From positions 1-64,000 of the forward strand of contig NZ_LKKO01000069.1 of assembly GCF_001455965.1 (NCBI RefSeq): a stretch of DNA of 64,000 nucleotides, read 5' to 3'. The DNA comes from Methylobacterium sp. GXS13 (GTDB lineage Bacteria > Pseudomonadota > Alphaproteobacteria > Rhizobiales > Beijerinckiaceae). Below are positions 44,536 through 56,008 of this stretch, in pieces. A program made the position numbers and the translations under genes. Below the pieces are notes generated by a model. That model made no database searches. It was not told the origin of the DNA and worked only from the letters and a program-made list of their open reading frames with translations. Position 1 is the stretch's first letter. Each line of letters opens with the position of its first letter.

Positions 44536-46029
44536 TCAGCGCGTGCTGCGCGTCGCCGAGCCGGTGAACCGGGCGGCGGTGAGTTCGTCGCCTGGGCTCT
44601 TCGCGCTGAAACGGGTCGAGACCGGGCCGGGTTTCGCCGCCACCACGGCGTCCGGCGCCGTATCGCGAAGGCGGGTGGTCGCAACGCGGACCGGTACGCT
44701 GCGGCTTGCCGGCGTTGCGACCGGACCGGCCGACGCCGCCTCGAACAGCGAGCGCAATTGCGCCTTCGCGTCGGCATCCGCAGCAACCAGAGGCCGCCGT
44801 GGAGTCGGCTCGACAGCCGAGTCCCTCGCCAGAGCCCGTGTCGCATTCGGAGCCGCAAGGTTGGCCATGCCGCCACCGAGCGCGGCGAATTGCACGGGAC
44901 GCGGCGGCGGCAGCGGCATGCTGATGGCGGCCGCGGCGACGGCGGAGAAGCCTGAGGGCCGGCGCGGCGGCAGGGGCGCGATCACCGCCGAGACGGCCTC
45001 GTCGGCGACCGGAGCCGGCTTGTCCACGGTGAGGAGGGCTCTGGCGTCGACCGGCCTGCCCTCGGCCGCTTGATCCGGGCGGCCCAAGGTGTTGCGGAGC
45101 GTCTCGTCGGTCGCCGGAGCCGCGTAGGCCAGGGCGACCCGGGTGCCGATCGGATCCTGTGGATCGGCGCTGGCCACGGCCACCACCGGCGCCTGCCGGC
45201 CCCGTTTCGCGACGGGCGCGGGCGGCGGAGCCGCCGCCGGCTCGGGCGCGGAGGCGCCGCCGCCGAACAGGCTCGCCAGGAATCCGAACAGGCCCGGCCC
45301 ATCCTCCTCCTCGCCGCTCGCCATCTGGGTGGTGAGGCCGGCCACGGTGCCGCCGCGGGCCAGGATCTCGGCCTTGGCTTCCTCGTAGCGGGGGAAGGGG
45401 CGGTTGTCGCTCGCGAGGTGGACGGTCTTCCCGTCCGGGAACAGCCGCGCGAGCTGATCGTGGGTCATGCGCGGCCACATCCGCACCGAGCCGACGTCGA
45501 GGTGGATGAAGGGCGTCCCGGCATGCGGATACCAGCCCACGCCGCCGCGCTGCATCTGGAGCCCAACCTCGCGGATCCGGTCGATCGAGACCTCGGGCAG
45601 GTAGAAGTCCATCGCCTTGCCGAGCATGTGCTGGCTGAACTCGGCGACCATCCGGGAGCGCCGGCGCAGCATCGCGTTGGTGCCCGGCGAGCGATAGGCC
45701 GAGACCACATGGATCGGCTGCGTCGCGCCGACCTGCCGGTACGCCTCCCAGACCGTGTCGAACAGGCGCGGATCCATCTTGATCGGCTCGTTCACCCGCC
45801 AGTCGCGCAGCAGCCAATTCATCTGTTCGAGGGCCGCACGATCGTAGCGGCCGTCGCGCTTGAACGTGATGGTCGCGCTTTCCTTGGTGTGCGTGTGGAA
45901 GATCGTGAGCGAGCGCGTATCGCCGTTGGCCACCGCATTCTCGGTCTCGGCTGCGCCGGCGATCAGGCCGAGCGCCGTGCCACAGAGGGCGAGGACGAGG
46001 TGTCGGGCGGTTCTGCGAAGGCTCGGCAC
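44536..46029 (-). CDS. Exported DUF882 / M15-like peptidase
   Basis: 497 residues. Signal peptide LVLALCGTALGLIAGAAE. The DUF882 domain (about residues 40-200) has SAYRSPGTNAMLRRRSRMVA, SQHMLGKAMDFYLPEVSIDR and the C-terminal metal ligand region TPFIHLDVGSVRMWPRM, the His-x-x-Asp / His pattern of peptidoglycan D-Ala-D-Ala or L,D peptidases of the M15 clan. The last ~280 residues are Ala/Pro/Arg-rich and probably disordered or cell-wall spanning. It lies next to an L,D-transpeptidase on the same strand, which suggests shared cell-wall remodelling. Start is GTG 46029. Confidence 0.85.
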   Translation of the reverse strand: MPSLRRTARHLVLALCGTALGLIAGAAETENAVANGDTRSLTIFHTHTKESATITFKRDGRYDRAALEQMNWLLRDWRVNEPIKMDPRLFDTVWEAYRQVGATQPIHVVSAYRSPGTNAMLRRRSRMVAEFSQHMLGKAMDFYLPEVSIDRIREVGLQMQRGGVGWYPHAGTPFIHLDVGSVRMWPRMTHDQLARLFPDGKTVHLASDNRPFPRYEEAKAEILARGGTVAGLTTQMASGEEEDGPGLFGFLASLFGGGASAPEPAAAPPPAPVAKRGRQAPVVAVASADPQDPIGTRVALAYAAPATDETLRNTLGRPDQAAEGRPVDARALLTVDKPAPVADEAVSAVIAPLPPRRPSGFSAVAAAAISMPLPPPRPVQFAALGGGMANLAAPNATRALARDSAVEPTPRRPLVAADADAKAQLRSLFEAASAGPVATPASRSVPVRVATTRLRDTAPDAVVAAKPGPVSTRFSAKSPGDELTAARFTGSATRSTR

Positions 46030-46224
46030 GGCGGTCCTGATCCTCTCCCGAACCCGCGAAGGGTGCTCGGCGGATGTCTGGTCGAGGCGGTCGGCCTGTG
46101 ACGGCCGAAATCGCTTCCCTTCGCCGAGTATGCGAAGGAAACGGCTAAGGCTGGACCGTGGCGAAATCGTGCCCGGCTGTGCGGCCGCGCACCTATGAGT
46201 TGACGGCGCAGTGTGGTGGCGAGC

Positions 46225-48237
46225 CTACCACCAGCCCCGCGATGCCGGCGCCGGAGCCGGTGTCCACAGGCCCGGCTCGCCGTATTCCGGTGCGCCGTCG
46301 GCGCGCGCTGCCCGGCGAACGGACCGACGCGGCGAGTCGTACTCGTCGTACCGGTCGCTCGGTTGCACGTCCGAGTAGCGGCGGGGGCGCACAGCCTCGC
46401 GGCGGGGCGCCGCATGCGCATGAGCCACCGGCGCGGCCTCGGGCTTACGGCGGGCTTTCTCCTCCGGGAGCTTGGCGATCGCCGGTCCGCCGCCGCCGGG
46501 CAAGCCGAGCGCCGCGCGCATCGGTGCATCGTAGCCATAGAGATCGGGCAGCGTGCGGAACGTACCACCATCGTCCACGTAGGCGGTGAAATAGGCGAGG
46601 TGCACCGGCAGCTTGGCCGGCAACCGGAGCGTGCGCTCGCCCTTGCCGATCAGCTTCTTGAGCCGCGCCTCGGACCAGTCCGGCAGCACCGCGTCTGCGA
46701 GACGGAACGGGTCGTCGACGCGGACGCAGCCATGGCTGAAATCGCGCTTGGCTGCCGAGAATAGTGACCGGTTCGGCGTATCGTGCAGGTAGACCGCATG
46801 CTGGTTGGGGAACATGAACTTGATGAAGCCCAGCGCGTTGCGCTCGCCCGGGGGCTGGCGCAACGAGACGTGCCCACCATGGCGCACCACCTCGTAGCCA
46901 CCCCAGGTCTTGCCGCCGTAGCCCGCGAGCTTCGGCGCCATGGTCTTCAGGATCGAGGGCGGCACGTACCAGGATGGGTTGACCACCGCGTATTCCATCA
47001 GCCCCGAGAACAAGGGCGTGCGCGATTCCGGCTTGCCGACGATGACCCGGGCCTCGTCGCGCAAGCTCCCGCCGCGATAGGCGCGCAGGCGGTATTCCGG
47101 GATGTTGACCAGGATGTAGTCCGAGCCGAGATCCCCCGGCAGCCAGCGCCAGCGCTCCATGTTGACGATCAGCTCGGCTTCGCTGCCACTCGCGCGCGCT
47201 GGGCGGCCTGCATCCGCCAGGGCCAGGACGGTCTGGATGTTGAGCACGCCGTTTCCGGGCAACCCACGGCCGCGCTGGAATTTCGCGACCGCGTCCGCCA
47301 CCGTCGCATCGTATTCCTCCGGTTCGCCCGGGCCACGATCGAGGGTGCCGGCCGGACGCGTTTCGAGGCCGAAATGTGCGCGTAGCAGCGGCACACGGGC
47401 ATCGCGCATGCCGACCCGCAAGGCAGGCCCCGGTGGCAAGCGCAGGGGCTTCACGGCCGCAGGCGCAGGCCCGCGCGAGCTCCCAAGACGCGCCTTGAGG
47501 GCCTGGTAGCCAGCCGTGGATGGGTTGTAGCTCTGGAGCGCATCGCCAGCCTTGGATCCAGCATCGGTGAGCTTGGACAGCACCGCGTCGGCATTCGGCA
47601 GATCGAGCTGCGGCGTGATCAGCCGGGAGATTGACGCAAGGTTGATGCGACCGCCCCGAGCGTCCCGGGCATAGCGCAGGGCCGCCGCGGAGAAACGCAG
47701 GTCGGCATCGGCCACCGCCTTATCGTCGGGTTTCTCGGCCAGGTTCGGGATCGTGTAGGCGCGGGCGTCGAGCCCGTCCTCTCCGGCTGCGGCCAAGCGC
47801 GCTGAGACCGAATTTGCACCCTCGGTCCAGGCACCGTCCGCGATCCACAGCGGCTTGTAGGCATGAGCCTCGTAGAAGGCGCGGATGCCGTCGCGCTCTT
47901 TGCTCGTGAGCCGCGGGAGCAGCGGCGCGGTGTCGGCTAGCCGGGACACAATTGCAGCGCCGAGCGGATCGGTGGGAACGACCGGGGTGGTGACGACCGG
48001 AGCCGGAGCGGGCTCGGCCGAAGGCGCCTCGGGCTTGTAATCCGGCAAGGCTGTCGAGACCGGGTCGGATCCGGCTGGAACCGTTTGGGGGGGTGGTGCG
48101 GGGTCAGCCGGATTCATAGGTGCGCCGAGCGGCGCCGGATCGAGCGCCGCCATCTCGGCGCTGAGCGCGCCAGCCGAAGCCAGCGTTCCGGTCATCAGGG
48201 CGGCCAGCGCGACGAGGCTGGAGCGCGGGACGCGCAT
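46225..48237 (-). CDS. L,D-transpeptidase (YcbB/LdtD-like)
   Basis: 670 residues. Signal peptide SSLVALAALMTGTLASAGAL, a Pro-rich segment, an N-terminal scaffold domain (DGIRAFYEAHAYKPLWIADG), a peptidoglycan-binding domain (VADAVAKFQRGRGLPGNGVL) and the YkuD catalytic domain (ILVNIPEYRLRAYRGG; catalytic SHGCVRVDDPFRLADAVL with Cys). This is the LdtD/YcbB arrangement that makes 3-3 cross-links in peptidoglycan. Its C-terminal ~80 residues are basic and low complexity. ATG 48237 has GGGAG upstream; a longer frame to 48312 lacks a signal sequence. Confidence 0.92.
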   Translation of the reverse strand: MRVPRSSLVALAALMTGTLASAGALSAEMAALDPAPLGAPMNPADPAPPPQTVPAGSDPVSTALPDYKPEAPSAEPAPAPVVTTPVVPTDPLGAAIVSRLADTAPLLPRLTSKERDGIRAFYEAHAYKPLWIADGAWTEGANSVSARLAAAGEDGLDARAYTIPNLAEKPDDKAVADADLRFSAAALRYARDARGGRINLASISRLITPQLDLPNADAVLSKLTDAGSKAGDALQSYNPSTAGYQALKARLGSSRGPAPAAVKPLRLPPGPALRVGMRDARVPLLRAHFGLETRPAGTLDRGPGEPEEYDATVADAVAKFQRGRGLPGNGVLNIQTVLALADAGRPARASGSEAELIVNMERWRWLPGDLGSDYILVNIPEYRLRAYRGGSLRDEARVIVGKPESRTPLFSGLMEYAVVNPSWYVPPSILKTMAPKLAGYGGKTWGGYEVVRHGGHVSLRQPPGERNALGFIKFMFPNQHAVYLHDTPNRSLFSAAKRDFSHGCVRVDDPFRLADAVLPDWSEARLKKLIGKGERTLRLPAKLPVHLAYFTAYVDDGGTFRTLPDLYGYDAPMRAALGLPGGGGPAIAKLPEEKARRKPEAAPVAHAHAAPRREAVRPRRYSDVQPSDRYDEYDSPRRSVRRAARADGAPEYGEPGLWTPAPAPASRGWW

Positions 48238-48481
48238 CGTAATCTCCCAAGACACGGCGGCAGGGCCGCACGCTCTGATTGTGATTATCCGCTCAAGCGT
48301 GGCGTTGAGCAACTGCAGTCTTCGTCCGACAAAGTTCAGTTCTGATCAAACGAGATCTTAGAAGATCACCGTACGATAGGTCCTTGATGGGCCGGCGCCT
48401 GCGTGTTCGCCGGACTGCGAAGTTGTCCCGAAGATTGTGCCGTCTGGAACGGCACGGTGCGCCAGCACACCAGCGCTGCCT

Positions 48482-49966
<1,485 letters not shown>

Positions 49967-50212
49967 GGCGGCTCCCTGCGCGGCGCGTCAGACCAATCAC
50001 GGCGCGGGACCGGCCCGCGTCGCACCGTCTGAGTCGGCGAGTGTTTCGTTTCGAACCGGAGGGTGCCGGACAGACGTAAAGTCGCCCTTAACGACGTTTG
50101 CCGCGTGGGCGCGTTGTGCCGAACGCGATGCCGCGGCCACCCACGTTGAACGCGTGGCTGCGCGCTCGATATCAAGGTACTGGCCTTCGACCCCCTACGA
50201 GGATTGCGAGAC

Positions 50213-52084
50213 ATGATGCCGAGCCCCACCGCGACGCCGGTGAACGTCCGTTTGCCGGAGGGCGTGAGCGCCGCTCGCGCCGCCGCCAAGGCCGTCGACC
50301 TCGGTCATCTGCCGGAATGGGACCTATCCGACCTGTATTCCGGCATGGACGCGCCGGAATTTTCGGCTGACATGACCCGGGCCGAGGAGGAGTGCCGCCG
50401 CTTTTCGAAGACTTATGCCGGCCACATCGCCACGTTGGCTGCAGCCGCCGACGCCTCCGAGCGCCTCGCCGAAGCGGTCCGGGGCTATGAGGGCATCGAG
50501 GAGTTGCTCGGCAAGTTGATGTCGTTCGCCGGTCTGATCTATTCCGGGGACACCACCGACGAGGCACGGGCCAAGTTCTACGGCGATACCCGGGAGCGCC
50601 TGACCGATGCTTCGGCCGATCTTCTGTTCTTTGCACTCGAGCTGAACCGGGTCGAGGATGCGGTGATGGATGCGGCGATGTCCAAGGGGCCGCTCACCCA
50701 TTACGCCCCGTGGATCGAGGACCTGCGCCGGGAGAAGCCGCACCAACTCGACGATCGCACCGAGAAGCTGTTCCTGGAGAAGTCGGTCACCGCGAACGCC
50801 GCCTGGGACCGGCTTTTCAACGAGACGATTGCTGGCCTCCGTTTCACCGTCCAGGGCGAGCAGATGCCGCTGGAGCCGACCCTCAATAAACTTCAGGATA
50901 CGGACGGGGCGGTCCGCAAGGAGGCGGCCGGGGCGATTAGCGAGGTTCTACGGACCAATCTCCGGGTGTTCACGCTGATCACCAATACTCTGGCCAAGGA
51001 CAAGGAGATCTCCGACCGCTGGCGTGGCTTCAAGGACGTCGCAGACGCACGCCACCTCGCCAACCGCGTCGAGCCGGAAGTCGTGGCGGCGTTGGTGGAC
51101 GCTGTGCAAGAGGCCTATCCGCGGCTCTCGCACCGCTACTACAGGCTGAAGGCCAAGTGGTTCGGGCAGGATGCGCTGCCCTATTGGGACCGCAACGCGC
51201 CACTGCCGAAGGTCGAGCAGCGCACGATCCCCTGGACGGAAGCACGCGACACCGTTCTGTCAGCGTACGACGCCTTCTCGCCCAAGATGGCCGGGATCGC
51301 GAAGCGCTTCTTCGACGAGCGTTGGATCGATGCACCGACGCGACCCGGCAAGGCGCCGGGTGCCTTCGCACATCCAACTGTGCCCTCGGTCCACCCCTAC
51401 GTGCTGGTGAACTACCAAGGTAAGCCGCGGGATGTGATGACCCTCGCCCACGAGCTGGGCCACGGGGTCCACCAAGTGCTCGCCGGTCCGAACGGGGCCC
51501 TCATGGCATCGACGCCCCTGACGCTGGCTGAGACCGCCAGCGTGTTCGGTGAGATGCTGACCTTCCGCAAACTGCTGGCCGCCACCACGGATACGACCCA
51601 GCGTCGGGCGATGCTCGCCGCCAAGGTCGAGGACATGATCAACACCGTGGTGCGCCAGATCGCGTTCTACTCGTTCGAGCGGAAGGTCCACCTGGCCCGA
51701 GCGAAGGGCGAGCTGACCAGCGACCAGATCAACGCCCTCTGGCTCTCGGTTCAGGCTGAATCCCTGGGGCCGGCGATCACGCTTGATGCTGGCTACGAGC
51801 CGTTCTGGGCCTACATCCCACACTTCATCCATTCGCCGTTTTACGTCTACGCCTACGCATTCGGCGACTGCCTGGTGAACTCTCTGTATGGGGTCTACGC
51901 TCAGGCGGAAGCGGGCTTCGTGGAGCGCTACTTCGCGCTGCTCTCGGCCGGTGGCTCGAAGCCCTATGGTGAGTTGCTCGCGCCGTTCGGGCTCGACGCG
52001 AAGGATCCGGGCTTTTGGCAGATCGGCCTCGGGATGATCGAGGGGATGATCATCGAGCTGGAGGGGATGGAGGGCCCGGCCTAA
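50213..52084 (+). CDS. pepF: M3-family oligoendopeptidase F
   Basis: 623 residues. Zinc site LAHELGHGVHQ (HExGH, about residue 420) with a downstream glutamate in LTLAETASVFGEMLTF is the M3 family signature. N-terminal helical region EWDLSDLYSGMDAPEFSADM is typical of PepF/M3B. It degrades short peptides in the cytoplasm. ATG 50213 was chosen with GAGG upstream; TTG 50204 would add three residues. It stands at the head of a plus-strand run that may include the ABC1 kinase gene. Confidence 0.93.
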   Translation: MMPSPTATPVNVRLPEGVSAARAAAKAVDLGHLPEWDLSDLYSGMDAPEFSADMTRAEEECRRFSKTYAGHIATLAAAADASERLAEAVRGYEGIEELLGKLMSFAGLIYSGDTTDEARAKFYGDTRERLTDASADLLFFALELNRVEDAVMDAAMSKGPLTHYAPWIEDLRREKPHQLDDRTEKLFLEKSVTANAAWDRLFNETIAGLRFTVQGEQMPLEPTLNKLQDTDGAVRKEAAGAISEVLRTNLRVFTLITNTLAKDKEISDRWRGFKDVADARHLANRVEPEVVAALVDAVQEAYPRLSHRYYRLKAKWFGQDALPYWDRNAPLPKVEQRTIPWTEARDTVLSAYDAFSPKMAGIAKRFFDERWIDAPTRPGKAPGAFAHPTVPSVHPYVLVNYQGKPRDVMTLAHELGHGVHQVLAGPNGALMASTPLTLAETASVFGEMLTFRKLLAATTDTTQRRAMLAAKVEDMINTVVRQIAFYSFERKVHLARAKGELTSDQINALWLSVQAESLGPAITLDAGYEPFWAYIPHFIHSPFYVYAYAFGDCLVNSLYGVYAQAEAGFVERYFALLSAGGSKPYGELLAPFGLDAKDPGFWQIGLGMIEGMIIELEGMEGPA

Positions 52085-52085
52085 C

Positions 52086-52241
52086 CTGCTTCGGAGCCGG
52101 ATCACGTTCCTGGGGCTCAACGATATTGATTTCGTCGCCGACGAAGCCGAAGCGGTGGTGATGATACGTGGCCTCGCCGCGGGCGAGATCGACGAGTCCG
52201 GCCTCACCCGCTGGATCCGGGACAATTGGCCGGCTGGCTGA
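52086..52241 (+). CDS. Possible short ORF or gene remnant after pepF
   Basis: An open frame right after the pepF stop encodes about 50 residues, including FLGLNDIDFVADEAEAVVMI, RGLAAGEIDESGLTRWIRDN and WPAG before TGA 52239-52241. It looks protein-like, but the only starts are CTG 52086 or internal GTG/ATG codons. It could be a small protein with a rare start or the end of a decayed gene. Confidence 0.3.
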   Translation: MLRSRITFLGLNDIDFVADEAEAVVMIRGLAAGEIDESGLTRWIRDNWPAG

Positions 52242-52326
52242 GCCGCCGCGGCGCAGCGACCCGGCGGGCTGGTGCGGGGTACCGAAACGCTTATGTCCGG
52301 CCCAGCACCGAGGAAGATCCTGGACC

Positions 52327-53688
52327 ATGGCCGAGACCGATCGCGAAGCCAATCGCTTCTCCGCCCGCGCGGGCCGCTATGCCAGCGTCGGCGCCAATGT
52401 CGGCGGCGTCGCCGCTCGGATGGCCATGTCCCGGTTGTTCGGCAAGGAGGGCACGACTAGCGCCGCCGCGCTCGCGCAGGCCCTCGGCGGCCTCAAGGGT
52501 CCGATCATGAAGGTGGCGCAACTGCTCGCCACCATCCCCGACCTGCTGCCGCCGGAATACGCCGCCGAACTCCAGAAGCTCCAGGCCGACGCGCCACCGA
52601 TGGGCGCGGCTTTCGTCAAGCGGCGGATGCAGTCGGAGCTGGGGGCTGGCTGGCAGGACAGATTCGGGAGCTTCGACCTGAAGCCCGCTGCCGCGGCCTC
52701 GCTCGGGCAGGTGCATCGTGCCACCGCGAAGGACGGCGAACGGCTCGCTTGCAAGCTGCAATATCCGGATATGCAGTCGGCCGTAGAGGCCGACCTGAAG
52801 CAGCTCGAGATCGCCTTCGCGCTCCACCGCCGGATGAACAGTTGGCTCGACACCCGCGAAATTGCCAAGGAGATCGGCGCGCGGGTGCGCGAGGAGCTCG
52901 ATTACGAGCGGGAAGCCAAGCACGCACGCCTCTATGGCGAGGTACTCAAAGACATCGAGGCGGTTCGCGTGCCGGGCGTGTTCACCGATCTGTCGACCAA
53001 GCGCCTGCTGACGTTGAGCTGGCTCGACGGCGACAAAATCCTCGGCTTCGCGGAAGAGCCGGTCGAAATACGCAACCGCATCGCGCAGGCGATGTTCAAG
53101 GCGTGGTGGCACCCGTTCAGCCGTGCCGCCGTGATCCATGGCGACCCCCATCTGGGCAATTACACGGTCTTCTCGGAGGGTGGCGAAGCGGCGGGTATCA
53201 ACCTGCTCGATTATGGCTGCGTCCGCATCTTTCATCCCCGCTTCGTCGGGGGCGTCGTCGATCTGTATCGCGGCCTGTTGGAGGAGGATGGGGCACGTAT
53301 CGTCCATGCCTACGAGGTCTGGGGCTTCAAGAACCTCGATAAGGAAAAGATCGAGATCCTGAACATCTGGGCGCGGTTCATCTACGGACCACTCCTGGAG
53401 GACCGGACCCGGACCGTGGCCGACGGGGTCAAGCCCGGAGAATATGGCCGGCGGCAGGCCTTCCAAGTGCACCAGGCGCTGAAGGAGCGTGGCCCAGTGA
53501 CCGTGCCGCAGGAATTCGTCTTCATGGATCGGGCCGCCGTCGGTCTCGGCGCGGTTTTCCTGCACCTCCGCTCGGAGCTGAACTACCACCGGTTGTTCGA
53601 GGCCGAGATCGAGCATTTTTCCCTGGATCAGCTCGGCGTACGCCAAGACCAGATCCTGGCCCAGGCCGGACTGCCGAGGCCGGCGTAA
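52327..53688 (+). CDS. ABC1/UbiB-family atypical kinase
   Basis: 453 residues. The family's Gln-rich first motif appears as IMKVAQLLATIPDLLPPEY; most members have K-x-G-Q, here K-V-A-Q. Next come the nucleotide loop AAAASLGQVHRA, EELDYEREAKHARLYGEV, and catalytic VIHGDPHLGNYTVF with DYGCVRIF (metal-binding Asp). These proteins support ubiquinone biosynthesis or lipid homeostasis at membranes. ATG 52327 fits the family N terminus (NRFSARAGRYASVGANVGG). No ubi genes are adjacent. Confidence 0.9.
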   Translation: MAETDREANRFSARAGRYASVGANVGGVAARMAMSRLFGKEGTTSAAALAQALGGLKGPIMKVAQLLATIPDLLPPEYAAELQKLQADAPPMGAAFVKRRMQSELGAGWQDRFGSFDLKPAAAASLGQVHRATAKDGERLACKLQYPDMQSAVEADLKQLEIAFALHRRMNSWLDTREIAKEIGARVREELDYEREAKHARLYGEVLKDIEAVRVPGVFTDLSTKRLLTLSWLDGDKILGFAEEPVEIRNRIAQAMFKAWWHPFSRAAVIHGDPHLGNYTVFSEGGEAAGINLLDYGCVRIFHPRFVGGVVDLYRGLLEEDGARIVHAYEVWGFKNLDKEKIEILNIWARFIYGPLLEDRTRTVADGVKPGEYGRRQAFQVHQALKERGPVTVPQEFVFMDRAAVGLGAVFLHLRSELNYHRLFEAEIEHFSLDQLGVRQDQILAQAGLPRPA

Positions 53689-53812
53689 ATTCGCGCACGG
53701 AAGTCCACCGAGAGGGCAATCAACTTGCGTGCGTCCGATTGCGGCAGGAAAACGCTTGAGCTACATCCCGGGGTGACCACAAGAAGTCGCATCTAAGGGA
53801 AACGAGCGCACG

Positions 53813-54106
53813 ATGGCCGAGAGTGAGACGGTGGCCGGGCACACCTACAGCCCGGCGATGGACGCGAACACCCACGAGCAGACCTATCGCGGCTTCGTTC
53901 GCTTCGTCGAGATCGGCACGGGCGTCGTGATCTGCTGGGTGCTGGCCCTGGCCGTGGGCGGCATTCGGGAAGCTTGGCTGCTCGCGATTCTCAGCGTCAT
54001 CGTATCGGGTGCCGCTGGCGCCGTCGGGGCCCTGGCCCCCGCCATTGGTTGGCGCGCCCCCCTCGTCGTCGGCATCCTCTTGTTCCTGTATCTCGCCTTC
54101 GCCTGA
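53813..54106 (+). CDS. aa3-type cytochrome c oxidase subunit IV-like protein
   Basis: 97 residues. The N-terminal segment DANTHEQTYRGFVRFVEIGT is the bacterial aa3-type COX subunit IV signature, followed by helices (VVICWVLALAVGG; LLAILSVIVSGAAGAVGAL; PLVVGILLFLYLAFA). In alphaproteobacteria such proteins often precede pntAA, as here. It may be associated with the oxidase or the transhydrogenase; no COX catalytic subunit is in the window. Confidence 0.82.
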   Translation: MAESETVAGHTYSPAMDANTHEQTYRGFVRFVEIGTGVVICWVLALAVGGIREAWLLAILSVIVSGAAGAVGALAPAIGWRAPLVVGILLFLYLAFA

Positions 54107-54294
54107 GGCTGAAGCAGCGGCCGCTCACGCGATAGGGCCGAGCGGTCGAACGACGCGTCGAAGTGTGGCTGCCGGGTCGGCACGCCGCGGGTTACATTCG
54201 CTCTTATTCCATCAGCGCAACCTTCTTTCGCGTCTCGAAAATCCGTGCCGGTTCGCGCATTCGAGAGGCCAAGCTTATACAGGGGAAGCCTCGC

Positions 54295-55524
54295 ATGCGC
54301 ATTGCTGTGCTGTCCGAGACGGACTCTGCGGAACCGCGGGTGGCCGCGGTCCCGGAGACCGTGAAGAAATTCAAGACGCTCGGCGCCGACATCACCGTGC
54401 AGGCGGGTGCCGGTCTGAAGGCCGGGATCCTTGATGCCGAATACGAGGCCGCCGGCGCCGAGATCGCCGGCAGCGCCTCCGACGCAGCGCGGGATGCCGA
54501 TCTGGTCCTCAAGGTCCGCCGTCCGGCTGCCGAGGAGCTGTCGCTGTTCAAGCGCGGCGCCACGATCATCGCGATCATGGATCCCTACGGCAACGAGCCG
54601 GCGCTGCAGGCGATGGCCGATTCGGGCGTCTCGGGCTTCGCCATGGAGTTGATGCCACGGATCACCCGGGCGCAGGTGATGGACGTGCTGTCGTCGCAGG
54701 CGAACCTGGCTGGTTACCGGGCTGTGGTAGACGGCGCTGCCGAATACGGTCGGGCCATGCCGATGATGATGACCGCGGCTGGTACCGTGCCGGCCGCGCG
54801 CGTCTTCATCATGGGCGTCGGTGTCGCCGGCCTCCAAGCGATTGCCACCGCCCGACGCCTCGGCGCGGTCGTCACCGCCACCGACGTGCGCCCCGCCACC
54901 AAAGAGCAGGTCGAATCCCTCGGCGCGAAGTTCGTCGCGGTCGAGGATGACGAGTTCAAGCAGGCTGAGACCGCAGGCGGCTACGCCAAGGAAATGTCGG
55001 CTGGCTATCAGGCCAAGCAGGCCGAGCTGGTGAAGGGCCACATCGCCAAGCAGGACATCGTCATCACGACGGCGCTGATCCCCGGCCGTCCGGCCCCAAA
55101 GCTCGTCTCCGAGGAGATGGTCGCCTCGATGAAACCGGGCTCGGTCCTGATCGATCTCGCGGTCGAGCGCGGCGGCAACGTCGCTGGCGCCAAGCCGGGC
55201 GAGATCGTGGTGACCGACCGCGGCGTGAAAATCGTCGGCCACACCAACGTGCCAGGTCGCCTCGCAGCCACGGCGTCGAGCCTCTACGCGCGCAACCTCT
55301 ACGCGTTCGCCGAGACCCTGATCGACAAGGAGAGCAAGGCGCTGGCGATCAAATGGGACGACGAACTGGTCAAGGCCACCAACCTGACCCGTGACGGCTC
55401 CGTGGTGCACGCCTCCTTCCAGTCGAAGACTGACGGCCCCGCCTCGGAAGCCGCAGCCGTGGGCCTCGCCAAGTCGGAGACCGGCAAGGCCGAGTCCGCC
55501 CCGCCTCCGTCGGGCGCGAACTGA
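54295..55524 (+). CDS. pntAA: NAD(P) transhydrogenase alpha subunit, part 1 (PntAA)
   Basis: 409 residues. The NAD(H)-binding domain I has IAVLSETDSAEPRVAAVPET at the start, SGFAMELMPRITRAQVMDVL, and the Rossmann motif VFIMGVGVAGLQAIATARRL. The ATDVRPATKEQVESLGAKFV segment carries the NAD ribose acid. It ends in a low-complexity linker (GKAESAPPPSG). ATG 54295 has an AGGGGAAG ribosome-binding site. First gene of the pntAA-AB-B operon that couples hydride transfer from NADH to NADP with proton entry. Confidence 0.96.
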   Translation: MRIAVLSETDSAEPRVAAVPETVKKFKTLGADITVQAGAGLKAGILDAEYEAAGAEIAGSASDAARDADLVLKVRRPAAEELSLFKRGATIIAIMDPYGNEPALQAMADSGVSGFAMELMPRITRAQVMDVLSSQANLAGYRAVVDGAAEYGRAMPMMMTAAGTVPAARVFIMGVGVAGLQAIATARRLGAVVTATDVRPATKEQVESLGAKFVAVEDDEFKQAETAGGYAKEMSAGYQAKQAELVKGHIAKQDIVITTALIPGRPAPKLVSEEMVASMKPGSVLIDLAVERGGNVAGAKPGEIVVTDRGVKIVGHTNVPGRLAATASSLYARNLYAFAETLIDKESKALAIKWDDELVKATNLTRDGSVVHASFQSKTDGPASEAAAVGLAKSETGKAESAPPPSGAN

Positions 55525-55548
55525 AGATCGATCGAGAGGAGAAGCAGA

Positions 55549-56004
55549 ATGGCAAACCTTGTCGTCCCTCCCGATCAGGCGGCTGATCAGACCCGCGTGC
55601 TGGCAGATGCGGCGCGCGCCGCAGCTGACGTGGCACGCAACGCGGCCGATCAGGCCCAGGCTATCGCGTCCGGCATGGGCCACGGGATCAGTGCGGCCAC
55701 CGGCGGCGCCGTCGATCCATTCATCTTCCAGTTCGCCATCTTCGTGCTGGCGATCTTCGTCGGCTACTACGTGGTCTGGTCAGTCACCCCGGCCCTGCAC
55801 ACGCCGCTGATGTCGGTAACCAACGCGATCTCGTCGGTGATCATCGTCGGCGCGATCCTCGCGGCCGGCGTGCCGCTCCTCGAGAAGGGCACCGGCTGGG
55901 CCCGGGCCTTCGGCTTCATCGGCATCGTGCTCGCCAGCGTAAATATTTTCGGGGGCTTCCTCGTCACCCAGCGCATGCTCGGCATGTACAAGAAGAAGGC
56001 CTGA
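55549..56004 (+). CDS. pntAB: NAD(P) transhydrogenase alpha subunit, part 2 (PntAB)
   Basis: 151 residues. An Ala-rich N-terminal helix (VLADAARAAADVARNAADQA) precedes the membrane domain: FIFQFAIFVLAIFVGYYVVW, TPLMSVTNAISSVIIVGAIL and AFGFIGIVLASVNIFGGFLV. This is the domain-II half normally fused to PntA in E. coli but separate in many alphaproteobacteria. It starts 24 nt after pntAA and ends 4 nt before pntB. Confidence 0.95.
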   Translation: MANLVVPPDQAADQTRVLADAARAAADVARNAADQAQAIASGMGHGISAATGGAVDPFIFQFAIFVLAIFVGYYVVWSVTPALHTPLMSVTNAISSVIIVGAILAAGVPLLEKGTGWARAFGFIGIVLASVNIFGGFLVTQRMLGMYKKKA

Positions 56005-56008
56005 GACG

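Noticed and set aside
48354..48367. Palindrome GATCTTAGAAGATC upstream of the L,D-transpeptidase gene
   Set aside because: A 6-bp arm palindrome in a 244-bp gap; no related site elsewhere and no regulator suggested, so not reported as an operator.
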